Under the pieces are notes generated by a model, which worked only from the letters and a program-made list of their open reading frames with translations, was not told the DNA's origin and made no database searches. Positions 33,001 through 40,601 of a stretch of 40,676 nt of DNA are shown piece by piece. Position 1 is the first letter of the stretch, and the number at the start of each line of letters is the position of its first letter. Source of the DNA: Sinorhizobium medicae (GTDB taxonomy: Bacteria; Pseudomonadota; Alphaproteobacteria; Rhizobiales; Rhizobiaceae); NCBI RefSeq assembly GCF_007827695.1, contig NZ_VITA01000030.1, positions 1 to 40,676 on the forward strand. The letters are read 5' to 3'. The position numbers and the translations under genes are program-made.

Positions 33001-35641
33001 CAAGGTCGCGACAGGGGCCGGCGGGAGGATCGAACTGAGCGCGCTCGAGGTCAGATCCGGTACCGTCAACGCCACCGGCTCCGCCGCACTCGCCGAAGGC
33101 GCACTGACGGCGGAGATCGAGGGCGCATTGCCGGACCTCGGCAAACTGCTCGCCGACGCCAAAGGCAGAGCCATCTTTACCGCCGACGTCTCCGGGCCGC
33201 TCGATGCGCTCGGCGTCAAGGCGGAAGTGACCTCCAGCGGCGCGGCTCTCGCCGGGCGAACGCTCTCGGATTTCGTGATCACGGCCGACGCGACCGCCAG
33301 ACCTGGCAGCCCGCAGGCAAAGCTGACAGCGACGGGAGCCCTCGACGGTCAGCCGATCGACGTCAAGGCCGAAGTGGTTTCGAAAGACGGCCAAACCTCG
33401 ATTCCGACCCTGGAGGCGAAGATCGGCGATAACCGGTTGACGGGCCGGATCGACCTGGCGACAGGCTTCAAGCCGGAGGGTACGATCGACTTCAACCTCC
33501 CCGATCTCGGCCTGCTAGCCGCCATGGCCGGCGAGAGGGTTTCCGGAGATCTTTCCGGCTCCGCATCTATCAGAACGGCGGACGGTGTAACTTCGGTATC
33601 GCTGAAGGCGAGCGGCAGCGGCATCAAACGCGGTGATCTTACGATCGCAAAGCCGGTTGCCGATATCAGCATCGCCGATGTGGCGGCACTCGCGATACGG
33701 GGAAGCGTCAAGGCGGAAAGCTTGGCCCAGGGTCAGAATCGCGTCACCGGGCTCAATCTCACCTTCAATCAGCAGGGGGGCAGAACCGGCTTTGCCATCG
33801 ACGGCAGATATGATGGCGGACCTCTCTCGGCGAGAGGCGACATGACGGCAAGCGGCGGACGCACCGAAATCCGGCTGGCTTCATTCGCGGCAAGTCCGAA
33901 GCGAATACCGTTGAAACTTGCGCGTCCTACCATCGTCGCCATCGACAACGGCACAGTGCTTCTCGATGCCCTGACCATCGAGGCATCGAAGGGAACCGTC
34001 ACGGTGGCCGGCTCAGCGGGACAGACGCTCGACATCTCGGCCAAACTCAACGCGCTGCCCGCCGCGCTGATCAACACCTTCGCCCCGACGCTCGGAGCGG
34101 AAGGCACGATCGCCGGTACGGTGGACCTGGACGGAACGGCGGCGGCTCCGGTCGTCGTCTACGACCTGAGATGGAGCGGCGCCTCGGTTGCCGCGGCACG
34201 TGGCGCCGGCGTGTCCTCGCTGGACGTTGCGGCAAAGGGCCGCTTCGCAGACAACCGGGTGACCGTCGATGCCACTGTCTCCGGTCCGGGAAATCTCTCC
34301 TTCCGAGGCGGCGGCAATGTCGATCTCGGCGGCAACATGCCTATCTCGATGAAGTTCGCCGGCGACGTGCCGTTCGCTCTGCTTGCCAATATCATGGCGC
34401 AGCAGGGCTTTACCCTGACCGGGTCGGCCCGGGTCGATCTGGCGCTCTCCGGCTCGGCAAGGGCGCCGCAGATTGCCGGCACCGTCTCTACTTCTGGCGC
34501 CCGGCTGGTGGACGTTCGCCGCAATCTCGCGCTCAACGACCTAACGGCCAATGTCGCGCTCGACGGAAGACAGGCGACGATCTCGCGCCTCTCGGCCAAT
34601 CTCGCCAGCGGCGGATCGGTCGCGGCGAGCGGAACCATTGGCATCGTCCCCGGCTCCGGCTTCCCCGCAGACCTCAGAATCCGGCTCAACGACGCTACTT
34701 ATGTCGACGGCACGCTGTTTACCGCAAACCTGGCCGGCGACCTGACGCTCAACGGCCCGCTCGTCTCGTCGCCCGTGCTTGGTGGAAGATTGACGATCCG
34801 CAGGGCCGCGATCACCATACCGGAGAGGCTGCCGGCCTCGCTCTCGGAAATCGACATCAAGCATCGCAACGCCCCGGCTAGCGTTCGGCAGATGACGAAA
34901 GACCTGCGCCGGGATACGTCCGCAGGCACCGAGGCGAGCGGCGCCATCGCCTTCGATCTCGCGGTCAATTCACCGGGCCAGTTTTTCGTACGCGGGCGCG
35001 GCATCGATGCCGAACTCGGCGGCGATCTGACGATCCGCGGCACTGCCGTCCAGCCGATCGTTTCCGGCGGATTCGACATGCGCCGCGGGCGCCTTGAGAT
35101 TCTCGGCAAACGCCTGACCTTTACCGACGGTCACATCGGCTTCGGCGGAGACCTCATTCCCACGCTTGATCTCGACGCCACGTCGAGCGCCGGCTCGACG
35201 ACGATTACCGTCAACGTCGCCGGTCCTGCAAACAACCCGAGGGTGACCTTCTCCTCGTCTCCTGCGCTTCCGCAGGATGAGATCCTGGCGCAGCTCATCT
35301 TCAACCGGTCGCTCAACAATCTCTCCGCCTTCCAGATCGCACAGCTCGCTTCGGCCGTGGGCCAGCTTGCCGGCGGCGGCTCCACGTCGCTGCTCGACGG
35401 GCTGCGCAACAAGCTCGGCGTCGACGATCTCGACGTCACGACCGACGAGAGCGGCGGCGCTCAGGTACGCGCCGGAAAATATCTGAACGACCGGACCTAT
35501 CTCGAATTGCAGCAGGGTTCCGACTCGGCCTCCAGCAAAGCGATCATCAATCTCGATATCGGCCGGGGCGTGAAACTGAAGGGCGAAGCAGCCGGGGACG
35601 GCTCGGCCGCCGGTGGCATATTCTTCGAAAGGGAATATTGA
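30032..35641 (+). CDS. tamB: TamB, inner-membrane-anchored translocation and assembly protein (DUF490), with internal duplication
   Basis: A 1869-residue protein with an N-terminal membrane anchor (about residues 13-38, FAALGTLVVVLLLLVAFLGF), a very long repetitive beta-rich periplasmic body, and the C-terminal DUF490/TamB domain (about 1530-1869: RRGRLEILGKRLTFTDGHIG, LPQDEILAQLIFNRSL, terminal FFEREY). It spans the periplasm as a hydrophobic groove and contacts TamA. It is much longer than E. coli TamB (1259 aa). Part of the excess is a tandem duplication of 478 residues: residues about 445-922 and 923-1400 align without gaps, at a constant nucleotide offset of 1434. The ATG at 30032 has AGGA close upstream. 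It is probably one operon with tamA. Confidence 0.95.
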   Translation: MNQVTRFLRSALRYFFAALGTLVVVLLLLVAFLGFTVPGARVVAWAIEKYAATPDQIVRISEPGALLTGDFTAGTITLFDGKGIYAEVRDLSVDWSPAELLSLRFDASRITAGSIRVERLPVPSTETRKVRSTFALPVDVKIDAFDLKEVVLGKQIAGEDHFLTAQGELNATNSSVALVLDAAERDRPDARATADLVFNPAGNQLKLEAELTEPKRGLLARLLRLPGEPAVNMTVTGQGPLSDWTGSGTVSLDGSEILRLDGRHVLAAEETHQLTVSGGGAFATLMPPAFRPLFEGTSRIDLRAAFDGRSMVRIETGKVSTGALTLDISGTVDSRGENNLKASLTGTSGPFDFRWPLKDGELQALIDTANVSLIGDGQSAILDIAADISSVNLPQARLGGIRLSAQSDAFNLETRSGPLKTTVEIAESRFANADLDRAVQAPVKLDGTIAIAPEDIRFDPLTIESASIGGTVSGSFDRAETTLEAAFKVFAVREVLPPALVEKFDRTIALSGNAVVEQDGSVRLSGLDVKSGAVDASGTVALAGSILTADIEGTLPDLGRLLADAQGSAAFHALASGPLDKLGIEAEITSNGATLAGRTLDDLVVNADATIMPESPEAKLTATGTLDGQAIDLRADVVSRDGRTSIPTLEAKVGENRLTGAIDLTSDFKPNGQIDFNLPDFGLIAAMAGQQASGDLAGSATIRTEEGVTSLALTARGESIKRDALTVAAPVVDVNVSDIAKLAIKGGIKAESAAQGENRLTDIDIAFEQQADRTGFSINAEYDGAPLAATGDLASLDGRTEIRLASASAVVKRIPLQLARPSVVAVENGVVRIDGLTIQASTGTVSVTGTAGEALEISADINGLPATLINSFAPTLGAEGSIGGKVDVAGDAGTPVVRYDLTWSGASIASVRSAGVEAEDLSAKGTVTVAEDSIRLNPLAIERAGFRGDMTASLDRADMTAEADFQFVAEPVVLPAGIGAKFDAPVNVSGKVATGAGGRIELSALEVRSGTVNATGSAALAEGALTAEIEGALPDLGKLLADAKGRAIFTADVSGPLDALGVKAEVTSSGAALAGRTLSDFVITADATARPGSPQAKLTATGALDGQPIDVKAEVVSKDGQTSIPTLEAKIGDNRLTGRIDLATGFKPEGTIDFNLPDLGLLAAMAGERVSGDLSGSASIRTADGVTSVSLKASGSGIKRGDLTIAKPVADISIADVAALAIRGSVKAESLAQGQNRVTGLNLTFNQQGGRTGFAIDGRYDGGPLSARGDMTASGGRTEIRLASFAASPKRIPLKLARPTIVAIDNGTVLLDALTIEASKGTVTVAGSAGQTLDISAKLNALPAALINTFAPTLGAEGTIAGTVDLDGTAAAPVVVYDLRWSGASVAAARGAGVSSLDVAAKGRFADNRVTVDATVSGPGNLSFRGGGNVDLGGNMPISMKFAGDVPFALLANIMAQQGFTLTGSARVDLALSGSARAPQIAGTVSTSGARLVDVRRNLALNDLTANVALDGRQATISRLSANLASGGSVAASGTIGIVPGSGFPADLRIRLNDATYVDGTLFTANLAGDLTLNGPLVSSPVLGGRLTIRRAAITIPERLPASLSEIDIKHRNAPASVRQMTKDLRRDTSAGTEASGAIAFDLAVNSPGQFFVRGRGIDAELGGDLTIRGTAVQPIVSGGFDMRRGRLEILGKRLTFTDGHIGFGGDLIPTLDLDATSSAGSTTITVNVAGPANNPRVTFSSSPALPQDEILAQLIFNRSLNNLSAFQIAQLASAVGQLAGGGSTSLLDGLRNKLGVDDLDVTTDESGGAQVRAGKYLNDRTYLELQQGSDSASSKAIINLDIGRGVKLKGEAAGDGSAAGGIFFEREY
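31364..34231 (+). repeat. In-gene tandem duplication (2 x 1434 bp) inside tamB
   Basis: Unit 1 is about 31364-32797, unit 2 about 32798-34231. Anchor pairs keep the same 1434-base offset: Thr codon 31373/32807 (DGTI and KGTV), FNLPD at 32057/33491 and FAPTLGAEG at 32645/34079. Nearly identical stretches include TSIPTLEAK, AKLTATG, FNLPD and FAPTLGAEG. Protein identity looks well above half by eye; it was not computed. Boundaries are approximate. Confidence 0.9.
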
Positions 35642-35734
35642 TTCACCGAAATGACTCGGTCCGCCGATCGGTCACGGCGGACTGTGCATTGCGCCGATCA
35701 TTCAGCGGTTCGGATGACGGAGCCTGCCTTAAAG

Positions 35735-35763
35735 CGCGAAAAGTGTGTGCGGTTTTCCGCCCG
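35735..35763. repeat. Palindromic intergenic repeat family B, copy 3
   Basis: CGCGAAAAGTGTGTGCGG then TTTTCCGCCCG, nearly the same as copy 1. It lies between the convergent tamB and VOC-protein stop codons, at the very end of the VOC gene. Confidence 0.6.
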
Positions 35764-35765
35764 CC

Positions 35766-36245
35766 TCACGCGGCATTGCGGTCGACTCCGAACGCATCCA
35801 GCGCCTCGCTCTCGCCCGTTGCCGTGAACAACGCCCAGATGTGACCGAACGGATCGATGAGAGCGCCGACGCGGTCGCCGGTCGGCAGCGTTTCGGCCAC
35901 GTTGCGCAGACTGGCGCCACTTCCGATGGCACGCTCGAGCACGCGGTCCACATCATCCACATGAAGTTCGAGGATTGCCGCGGTCGTGCCGAGGGCGTGC
36001 GGAGATCGCGGGCCGCCGAGCCGCGGTTCGGCGTCCCGGCGCGGATTGGCACCGGCCACCCGGAAAACCGAGTCGCCGATGGAGAGATCGGCGCTCGTCA
36101 GAATGCCGCTCCACTCATGCTTCTGAAGCAATTCGGCGCCGAACACATCGCGGTAGAACGCAATCGCCCGCTCTTCGTCCCCATGCCTGACGAAGAGCTT
36201 TATGCAGATCTGACGCACCGACGGCGCGCCGGAATAACTGGCCAT
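35766..36245 (-). CDS. VOC superfamily (glyoxalase/bleomycin-resistance, PhnB-like) protein
   Basis: A 159-residue protein of the vicinal-oxygen-chelate fold. Typical segments are KLFVRHGDEERAIAFYRDVF, FGAELLQKHEWSG and, near the end, VGALIDPFGHIWALFT. The His/Glu metal ligands of true glyoxalase I are not all evident, so it may be a PhnB-like or antibiotic-binding member. ATG 36245 has AGGGAGG seven bases upstream; an in-frame extension to 36305 is unlikely. A LexA-type SOS box overlaps the predicted promoter, suggesting induction by DNA damage. A DNA-damage drug-binding role (as in bleomycin-binding VOC proteins) is speculative. Confidence 0.85.
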   Translation of the reverse strand: MASYSGAPSVRQICIKLFVRHGDEERAIAFYRDVFGAELLQKHEWSGILTSADLSIGDSVFRVAGANPRRDAEPRLGGPRSPHALGTTAAILELHVDDVDRVLERAIGSGASLRNVAETLPTGDRVGALIDPFGHIWALFTATGESEALDAFGVDRNAA

Positions 36246-36373
36246 GGCAACCTCCCTGGCACGCGATGATTTCGGGCGGGTGGAACCCGGGACCAAAAAC
36301 GCCATTGTTCAATAATGAGACCGCCGCGAAGACCGCGCCCGTACTCATGCCTCTCTTGTTTGCTGAGACGAAC

Positions 36374-36405
36374 ATCTTACCGGAAGACATGAACAAATCA
36401 AGAAC
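36374..36405 (-). promoter_or_regulatory. SOS box (GAAC-N7-GAAC) over the VOC-gene promoter
   Basis: GAAC-AAATCAA-GAAC at 36391-36405, reading GTTC-N7-GTTC on the minus strand, is an exact match to the alphaproteobacterial LexA site. The minus-strand -35 TTGATT (36401-36396) lies inside it; -10 TAAGAT (36379-36374) follows after 16 bases. This is a repressing geometry, about 130 bases upstream of the VOC ATG. Confidence 0.7.
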
Positions 36406-36447
36406 AAAAAGACTATGAACTGCTGTCGTGCGGGGACGCGGCTGCGC

Positions 36448-36882
36448 TCACCACGCCCCTGTCAGCTTGCTGGTCTTCAACAGGATGTTCGTTTCGGTCA
36501 CGGTAATTCCATCGATCAATCGAATGCGCCGCAAGGTCTCGTCGAAACTCGCAAGATCCCGATCCTCAAGCTCGGCGATGAAGTCCCACCGGCCGTTGGT
36601 GCTGTGCAGGGCCCGCACCTGCGGCAGCCCGCGCAATTGCTCCGCGACACGGTCTGCCATCTTTCCGTGAACCTCGATCATGACGATGGCCCGGACGCCG
36701 GAAGCGGGTATTTCGGCGCCGGTGCGGATGGTGAAGGCGGCAATCGTGCCATTGGCCACCAGACGGTCGATGCGCGCAGCGACTGTCGCACGCGAGACGC
36801 CAGTGATCGCCGAAAGCGTCGAGACTGGCATGCGGGAATTTTGCCGGAGGGCGCCGATGAGCGCCTGATCGAGATCATCCAT
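36448..36882 (-). CDS. Lrp/AsnC-family transcriptional regulator
   Basis: A 144-residue regulator. The N-terminal winged helix-turn-helix (about 1-60) reads MDDLDQALIGALRQNSRMPV, then STLSAITGVSRATVAARIDR. The C-terminal ligand-sensing RAM/AsnC domain shows VRAIVMIEVHGKMADRVAEQ, ALHSTNGRWDFIAELE, and ends TETNILLKTSKLTGAW. I chose ATG 36882, the usual family start; longer starts at 36921 and 36963 add a basic non-conserved leader. It is divergent from arginase, so control of arginine breakdown is likely, as for Lrp-type regulators of arginine catabolism in Agrobacterium (inference). Confidence 0.92.
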   Translation of the reverse strand: MDDLDQALIGALRQNSRMPVSTLSAITGVSRATVAARIDRLVANGTIAAFTIRTGAEIPASGVRAIVMIEVHGKMADRVAEQLRGLPQVRALHSTNGRWDFIAELEDRDLASFDETLRRIRLIDGITVTETNILLKTSKLTGAW

Positions 36883-36928
36883 CTTGTCATTTTGTCGAAA
36901 CGGGCTTCTCACTTTGCACATCTTAACT

Positions 36929-36940
36929 TGCCGATCGGCA
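36929..36940. promoter_or_regulatory. Candidate Lrp-type operator between the regulator and arginase
   Basis: TGCCGATCGGCA, a perfect 12-bp palindrome, with weaker symmetry outside (AACT before, GTTT after). A related half TTTTTGCCGACA lies at 36951-36962. It sits in the 153-base divergent space, about 100 bases before the arginase ATG. Confidence 0.4.
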
Positions 36941-37035
36941 GTTTTCCATCTTTTTGCCGACACGCTTTTTGACGATAATCTGCCGGGTTTTACGGGGCTC
37001 CGGACTCACAAGACCAGCAAAGGGAAGATGCGGAC

Positions 37036-37959
37036 ATGAAAACCATCACATTGATCGGCGCACCCATAGAGGAAGGCTCCGGCCGCCGCGGCGCAGGCAT
37101 GGGGCCGACGGCGCTCAGGATAGCAGGCATAGACACCGTCCTTGCGGAACTGGGCCATACGGTCACCGACGAGGGGGACCTGAAGCCGGTTCCGGCGCGA
37201 GACCTCGCCAAACATCCGGGCGCCAACAATCTGCAGACCGTTGCGGCTTTCGCCCGGGCGCTCGACGAAGCCGTGCATGACACCGCGCGCAAGGGAAATA
37301 TCCCCATCATTCTCGGCGGCGACCACGCCCTTTCGATGGGTAGCGTTTCCGGCATGGCGCGGCATGCTCATGAGGTCGGACGGCCCCTCTTCGTCCTGTG
37401 GCTCGATGCGCATGCCGACTTCAATTCGCCGGTGACCTCGCCCTCGGGGAATATGCACGGCATGCCCGTCGCCTTCTTTTGCGGCGAAGCGGAGTTCGCT
37501 CCGATCCTTCCGAGAGACCGGCCGCTGGTCGATCCGAAGAGGGTTTACCAGGTCGGGATCCGTTCGGTGGATGCCCGCGAGCGCGAGGAGATCGCAGAGC
37601 ACGGCGTCAATGTCTTCGATATGCGCACCATCGACGAGATGGGCATGGCTCATATTATCCGCCAGATCGTCGACGAGGTACGGGCTGCCAACGGCCTCCT
37701 GCATGTCAGCCTCGACGTGGATTTCATGGATCCGGAGCTTGCCCCTGGCGTCGGCACGACGGTCCCTGGCGGTGCGACGTTTCGCGAGGCACATCTTATC
37801 ATGGAGGTGCTATGCGACAGCGGCCTCGTTTCGTCGCTCGACGTGGTCGAGCTCAATCCGTTTCTCGACGACCGGGGAAAAAGCGCGCGCATCCTGGTCG
37901 AACTGACCGCAAGCCTCTTCGGCCGCCGCATCCTGGACCGCCCGACCCGCGCCGCCTGA
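37036..37959 (+). CDS. argI: Arginase
   Basis: A 307-residue binuclear-manganese hydrolase splitting arginine to ornithine and urea. Metal-ligand motifs of the ureohydrolase family are all present: GGDHALSMG, WLDAHADFNSP and SLDVDFMDPELAPG. GNMHGMPVAF and VVELNPFLDD are also typical; the last fits arginase better than agmatinase. ATG 37036 has GGGAAG upstream. It is divergent from an Lrp-type regulator. It would let the cell use arginine as nitrogen source. An imperfect hairpin lies 60 bases downstream. Confidence 0.95.
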   Translation: MKTITLIGAPIEEGSGRRGAGMGPTALRIAGIDTVLAELGHTVTDEGDLKPVPARDLAKHPGANNLQTVAAFARALDEAVHDTARKGNIPIILGGDHALSMGSVSGMARHAHEVGRPLFVLWLDAHADFNSPVTSPSGNMHGMPVAFFCGEAEFAPILPRDRPLVDPKRVYQVGIRSVDAREREEIAEHGVNVFDMRTIDEMGMAHIIRQIVDEVRAANGLLHVSLDVDFMDPELAPGVGTTVPGGATFREAHLIMEVLCDSGLVSSLDVVELNPFLDDRGKSARILVELTASLFGRRILDRPTRAA

Positions 37960-38019
37960 TGCTGATGCTCGGCTCGGCTCCGCTCCAACGGGACGACCAT
38001 CTTCAGCAAAAGCTTAACG

Positions 38020-38060
38020 AATCCGCGCTTAGAATAGGCATACAGAGCGCAAAGCGGATT
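38020..38060. terminator. Imperfect hairpin between arginase and cheW
   Basis: AATCCGC and GCGGATT are 7-bp arms, with inner GCGCT/AGCGC partly pairing. It has no U run. It may end the arginase transcript or be a repeat; the remainder of 37960-38178 shows only the AAAGGAC ribosome site of cheW. Confidence 0.35.
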
Positions 38061-38178
38061 CTCCGCGCATGAAGCGGCTTGCGCCGCGCCGGATGTCATC
38101 GGCGGACCACCACTCCCGGATGAGCACTGCGCCTGCAGCATCCAGGGGAGCGTCTACTGAAAGCTGAAAGGACTTTCG

Positions 38179-38658
38179 ATGACAACCATGCCGAAAGCAG
38201 CCGCATTTGACGGCGAGACGCTTGAGATCATAGCGTTCCGCCTGCACGAACAGGAATTTTGCGTCAAGACCACGACGATCCGCGAGATCCGCGGCTGGGC
38301 CCCGTCGACGCCCATTCCGCATGCTCCGCCGGAGGTGATCGGCGTTATGAATCTGCGCGGTACGGTGATCCCTATCATAGACCTCGCTCACAAGCTCGGC
38401 ATGAAGTCGACCGTCACCAACGAACGCAGCGCGATCGTGGTCGCCGAGGTCCACAACATGGTCATCGGGCTCGTCGTCGACCGCGTTTCCGACATTCTGA
38501 CCGTGCAGGGCAGCCAGGTGCAGCCCGTGCCGGAAGTCACCGCCTCTTTCGACAAGAGCTTTGCGGAAGGCATCATCGCCAATGATCAGGGCATGATCTG
38601 CTTCCTCAATCTCGCCCGCATGTTCAAGGAGCGGGAAAACGACGAACTGGCCGCCTGA
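38179..38658 (+). CDS. cheW: Chemotaxis coupling protein CheW
   Basis: A 159-residue single CheW domain that couples chemoreceptors to the CheA kinase. Typical segments: IIAFRLHEQEFCVKTTTIRE, PHAPPEVIGVMNLRGTVIPI, IDLAHKLGM, and MVIGLVVDRVSDILTV. The ribosome site AAAGGAC precedes ATG 38179. It lies 97 bases upstream of a chemoreceptor gene on the same strand, so the two are probably co-expressed. No cheA, cheR or cheB is near, so this is an accessory cheW outside the main che operon. Confidence 0.96.
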   Translation: MTTMPKAAAFDGETLEIIAFRLHEQEFCVKTTTIREIRGWAPSTPIPHAPPEVIGVMNLRGTVIPIIDLAHKLGMKSTVTNERSAIVVAEVHNMVIGLVVDRVSDILTVQGSQVQPVPEVTASFDKSFAEGIIANDQGMICFLNLARMFKERENDELAA

Positions 38659-38755
38659 GCCTGCGCATCGTCAGCTTTCTGAGAACGGTTCGGCAAAACG
38701 AATCGTCCGCCGACAATGCGGACCTGCGCGCGCATCAAAAATTTCAGAGGGGATC

Positions 38756-40525
38756 ATGTTCTCTTTCACCAGGAGCCTGGACGCACGGCAGATCATCGAA
38801 GCCCTGTCCAAGTCGCAGGCCATCATTCAGTTCGATCTGACCGGCAAAGTCATCCACGCGAACGAAAACTTCTGCAGGACGCTCGGCTACAGCCTGCAAG
38901 AGATCACGGGCCAACACCATAGCATCTTCTGCGCCCCCGATTTCGTGGCGTCCGAGGAGTATCGCCACTTCTGGGCTCGCCTCGGCCGCGGCGAGTTCGA
39001 CAGCAATGCCTATCGACGTCTCGCCAAGGGCGGACGGGAGGTCTGGATCCAGGCGAGCTACAATCCAGTCTTCCGCAACGGCAAGCCCTACAAGGTCGTC
39101 AAATTCGCAGCCGACATCACCGCAGCCAAGATGAAGGCCACGGAAAATGCCGGCAAACTCGATGCCATTTCCCGCTCGCAGGCGATGATCGAGTTCACCC
39201 CGACCGGCGAGGTCCTGAGCGCCAACGAGAACTTCTGCGATACGCTTGGCTACCACCTCTCCGAAATTCAGGGCCGGCACCACAGCATGTTCTGCGAACC
39301 GACATATACCGCCACAACCGAATATGCAGACTTCTGGAAGCGGCTCGCCCAGGGAGAATTCATCGCCAACGAGTTCGTCCGCTATGGCAAGGGCGGCAAG
39401 GAAGTCTGGATCCAGGCAGCCTACAACCCGATCCGCGATCCGAACGGCCGGGTCTGCAAGGTGGTGAAGTTCGCGACCGACGTCACCGAGCGCATGGCTG
39501 CAATCAATTCCCTCGGCGCCGGCCTGCGTGCGCTTGCCGAGGGCGATCTGGCACAATCGCTCGATACACCCTTCGTTCCGAGCATGGAAAGGGTGCGCAA
39601 GGACTTCAACGAAGCGCTTGTGCGCCTCTGTCGGGCCATGCAGACGGTCGGCGAGAACGCCAGCGCGATCGCCGCTGGATCGCGCGAGATCCGATCGGCT
39701 GCCGACGATCTGTCGAAGCGCACAGAACAGCAGGCGGCCTCCGTTGAAGAGACGGCCGCAGCACTGGACGAGATCACCACGACCGTGACAGGCTCGAGCC
39801 GCCGCGCTGAGGAGGCAGGCAATCTGGTTGCGAAGACGAAGGACGGCGCCGAGCGTTCCGGCCTCGTCGTCAAAAACGCTATCAGCGCCATGGATCAGAT
39901 CGAACAGTCCTCGCGCGAGATCAGCAACATCATCGGCGTCATCGACGACATCGCCTTCCAGACGAACCTGCTGGCCCTGAATGCCGGCGTCGAGGCGGCA
40001 CGTGCCGGAGAGGCCGGCAAGGGCTTTGCCGTGGTGGCTCAGGAGGTCCGCGAGCTGGCGCAGCGCTCGGCAAGCGCCGCAAAGGACATCAAGGCCCTGA
40101 TCACCGCTTCAGGCGAGCATGTGAGGAACGGCGTATCGCTGGTCGGTCAGACCGGGACCGCCCTGGAGACCATCCTGGCGCAGATGCAGGAGATAAATCA
40201 CAACGTGTCGGCGATCGTGAAAGCCGCCCGAGAGCAGTCGACCGGCCTCAAGGAGATCAATCAGGCGGTCAATGCAATGGACCAGACGACGCAGCAGAAC
40301 GCCGCCATGGTGGAGGAAAGCACGGCCGCGAGCCACAGGATGTCTCAAGAGGCCGACGCGCTGCACGCCATGCTCCGTCAGTTCCGCATCGGAGGGGAAG
40401 CGCCGTCCGCAAGCGACAACAGGGCACCCCATCCGGCCACGCAACTGCACCCGACCGCGAAGGCGCTGCGCGGCGGCACGAGATCCAACCTCGCACTCGT
40501 GCCCGCCGATTGGGAGAATTTCTGA
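38756..40525 (+). CDS. Soluble double-PAS methyl-accepting chemotaxis protein
   Basis: A 589-residue cytoplasmic chemoreceptor with no membrane segment. Two similar PAS domains in tandem (about 10-120 and 132-245) share ANENFC-TLGY and GG-EVWIQA-YNP. A short HAMP-like linker follows (about 250-300). The signalling domain (about 305-560) has the hairpin tip DDIAFQTNLLALNAGVEAAR then AGEAGKGFAVVAQEVRELA. The last five residues DWENF fit the CheR/CheB-tethering pentapeptide (aromatic-x-x-aromatic, cf. NWETF), unusual for a soluble receptor. The layout is that of BdlA- and McpY-like receptors, which sense redox or an internal metabolic signal. The ligand is unknown. GAGGGG precedes the ATG. Confidence 0.95.
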   Translation: MFSFTRSLDARQIIEALSKSQAIIQFDLTGKVIHANENFCRTLGYSLQEITGQHHSIFCAPDFVASEEYRHFWARLGRGEFDSNAYRRLAKGGREVWIQASYNPVFRNGKPYKVVKFAADITAAKMKATENAGKLDAISRSQAMIEFTPTGEVLSANENFCDTLGYHLSEIQGRHHSMFCEPTYTATTEYADFWKRLAQGEFIANEFVRYGKGGKEVWIQAAYNPIRDPNGRVCKVVKFATDVTERMAAINSLGAGLRALAEGDLAQSLDTPFVPSMERVRKDFNEALVRLCRAMQTVGENASAIAAGSREIRSAADDLSKRTEQQAASVEETAAALDEITTTVTGSSRRAEEAGNLVAKTKDGAERSGLVVKNAISAMDQIEQSSREISNIIGVIDDIAFQTNLLALNAGVEAARAGEAGKGFAVVAQEVRELAQRSASAAKDIKALITASGEHVRNGVSLVGQTGTALETILAQMQEINHNVSAIVKAAREQSTGLKEINQAVNAMDQTTQQNAAMVEESTAASHRMSQEADALHAMLRQFRIGGEAPSASDNRAPHPATQLHPTAKALRGGTRSNLALVPADWENF

Positions 40526-40601
40526 TCTCGGCAGCGCCGCGTCTGCTGTACTGAATCGTCCCTCCAGTCCAATGACTTGGGCTGGCTGGCAACTGTGTTT
40601 G

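Noticed and set aside
30935..33394. 819-codon minus-strand open frame (and a 540-codon one at 30283-31905) opposite tamB
   Set aside because: Antisense shadows caused by codon bias and the internal duplication; low-complexity Arg/Gly/Ser composition and no family signal.
36115..36396. 93-codon minus-strand frame in the VOC leader (internal start MSTGAVFAAVSLL at 36348)
   Set aside because: It runs into the VOC gene in another frame, its GAGAGG ribosome site is only one base from the ATG, and the later part is plainly a shadow of the VOC coding sequence.
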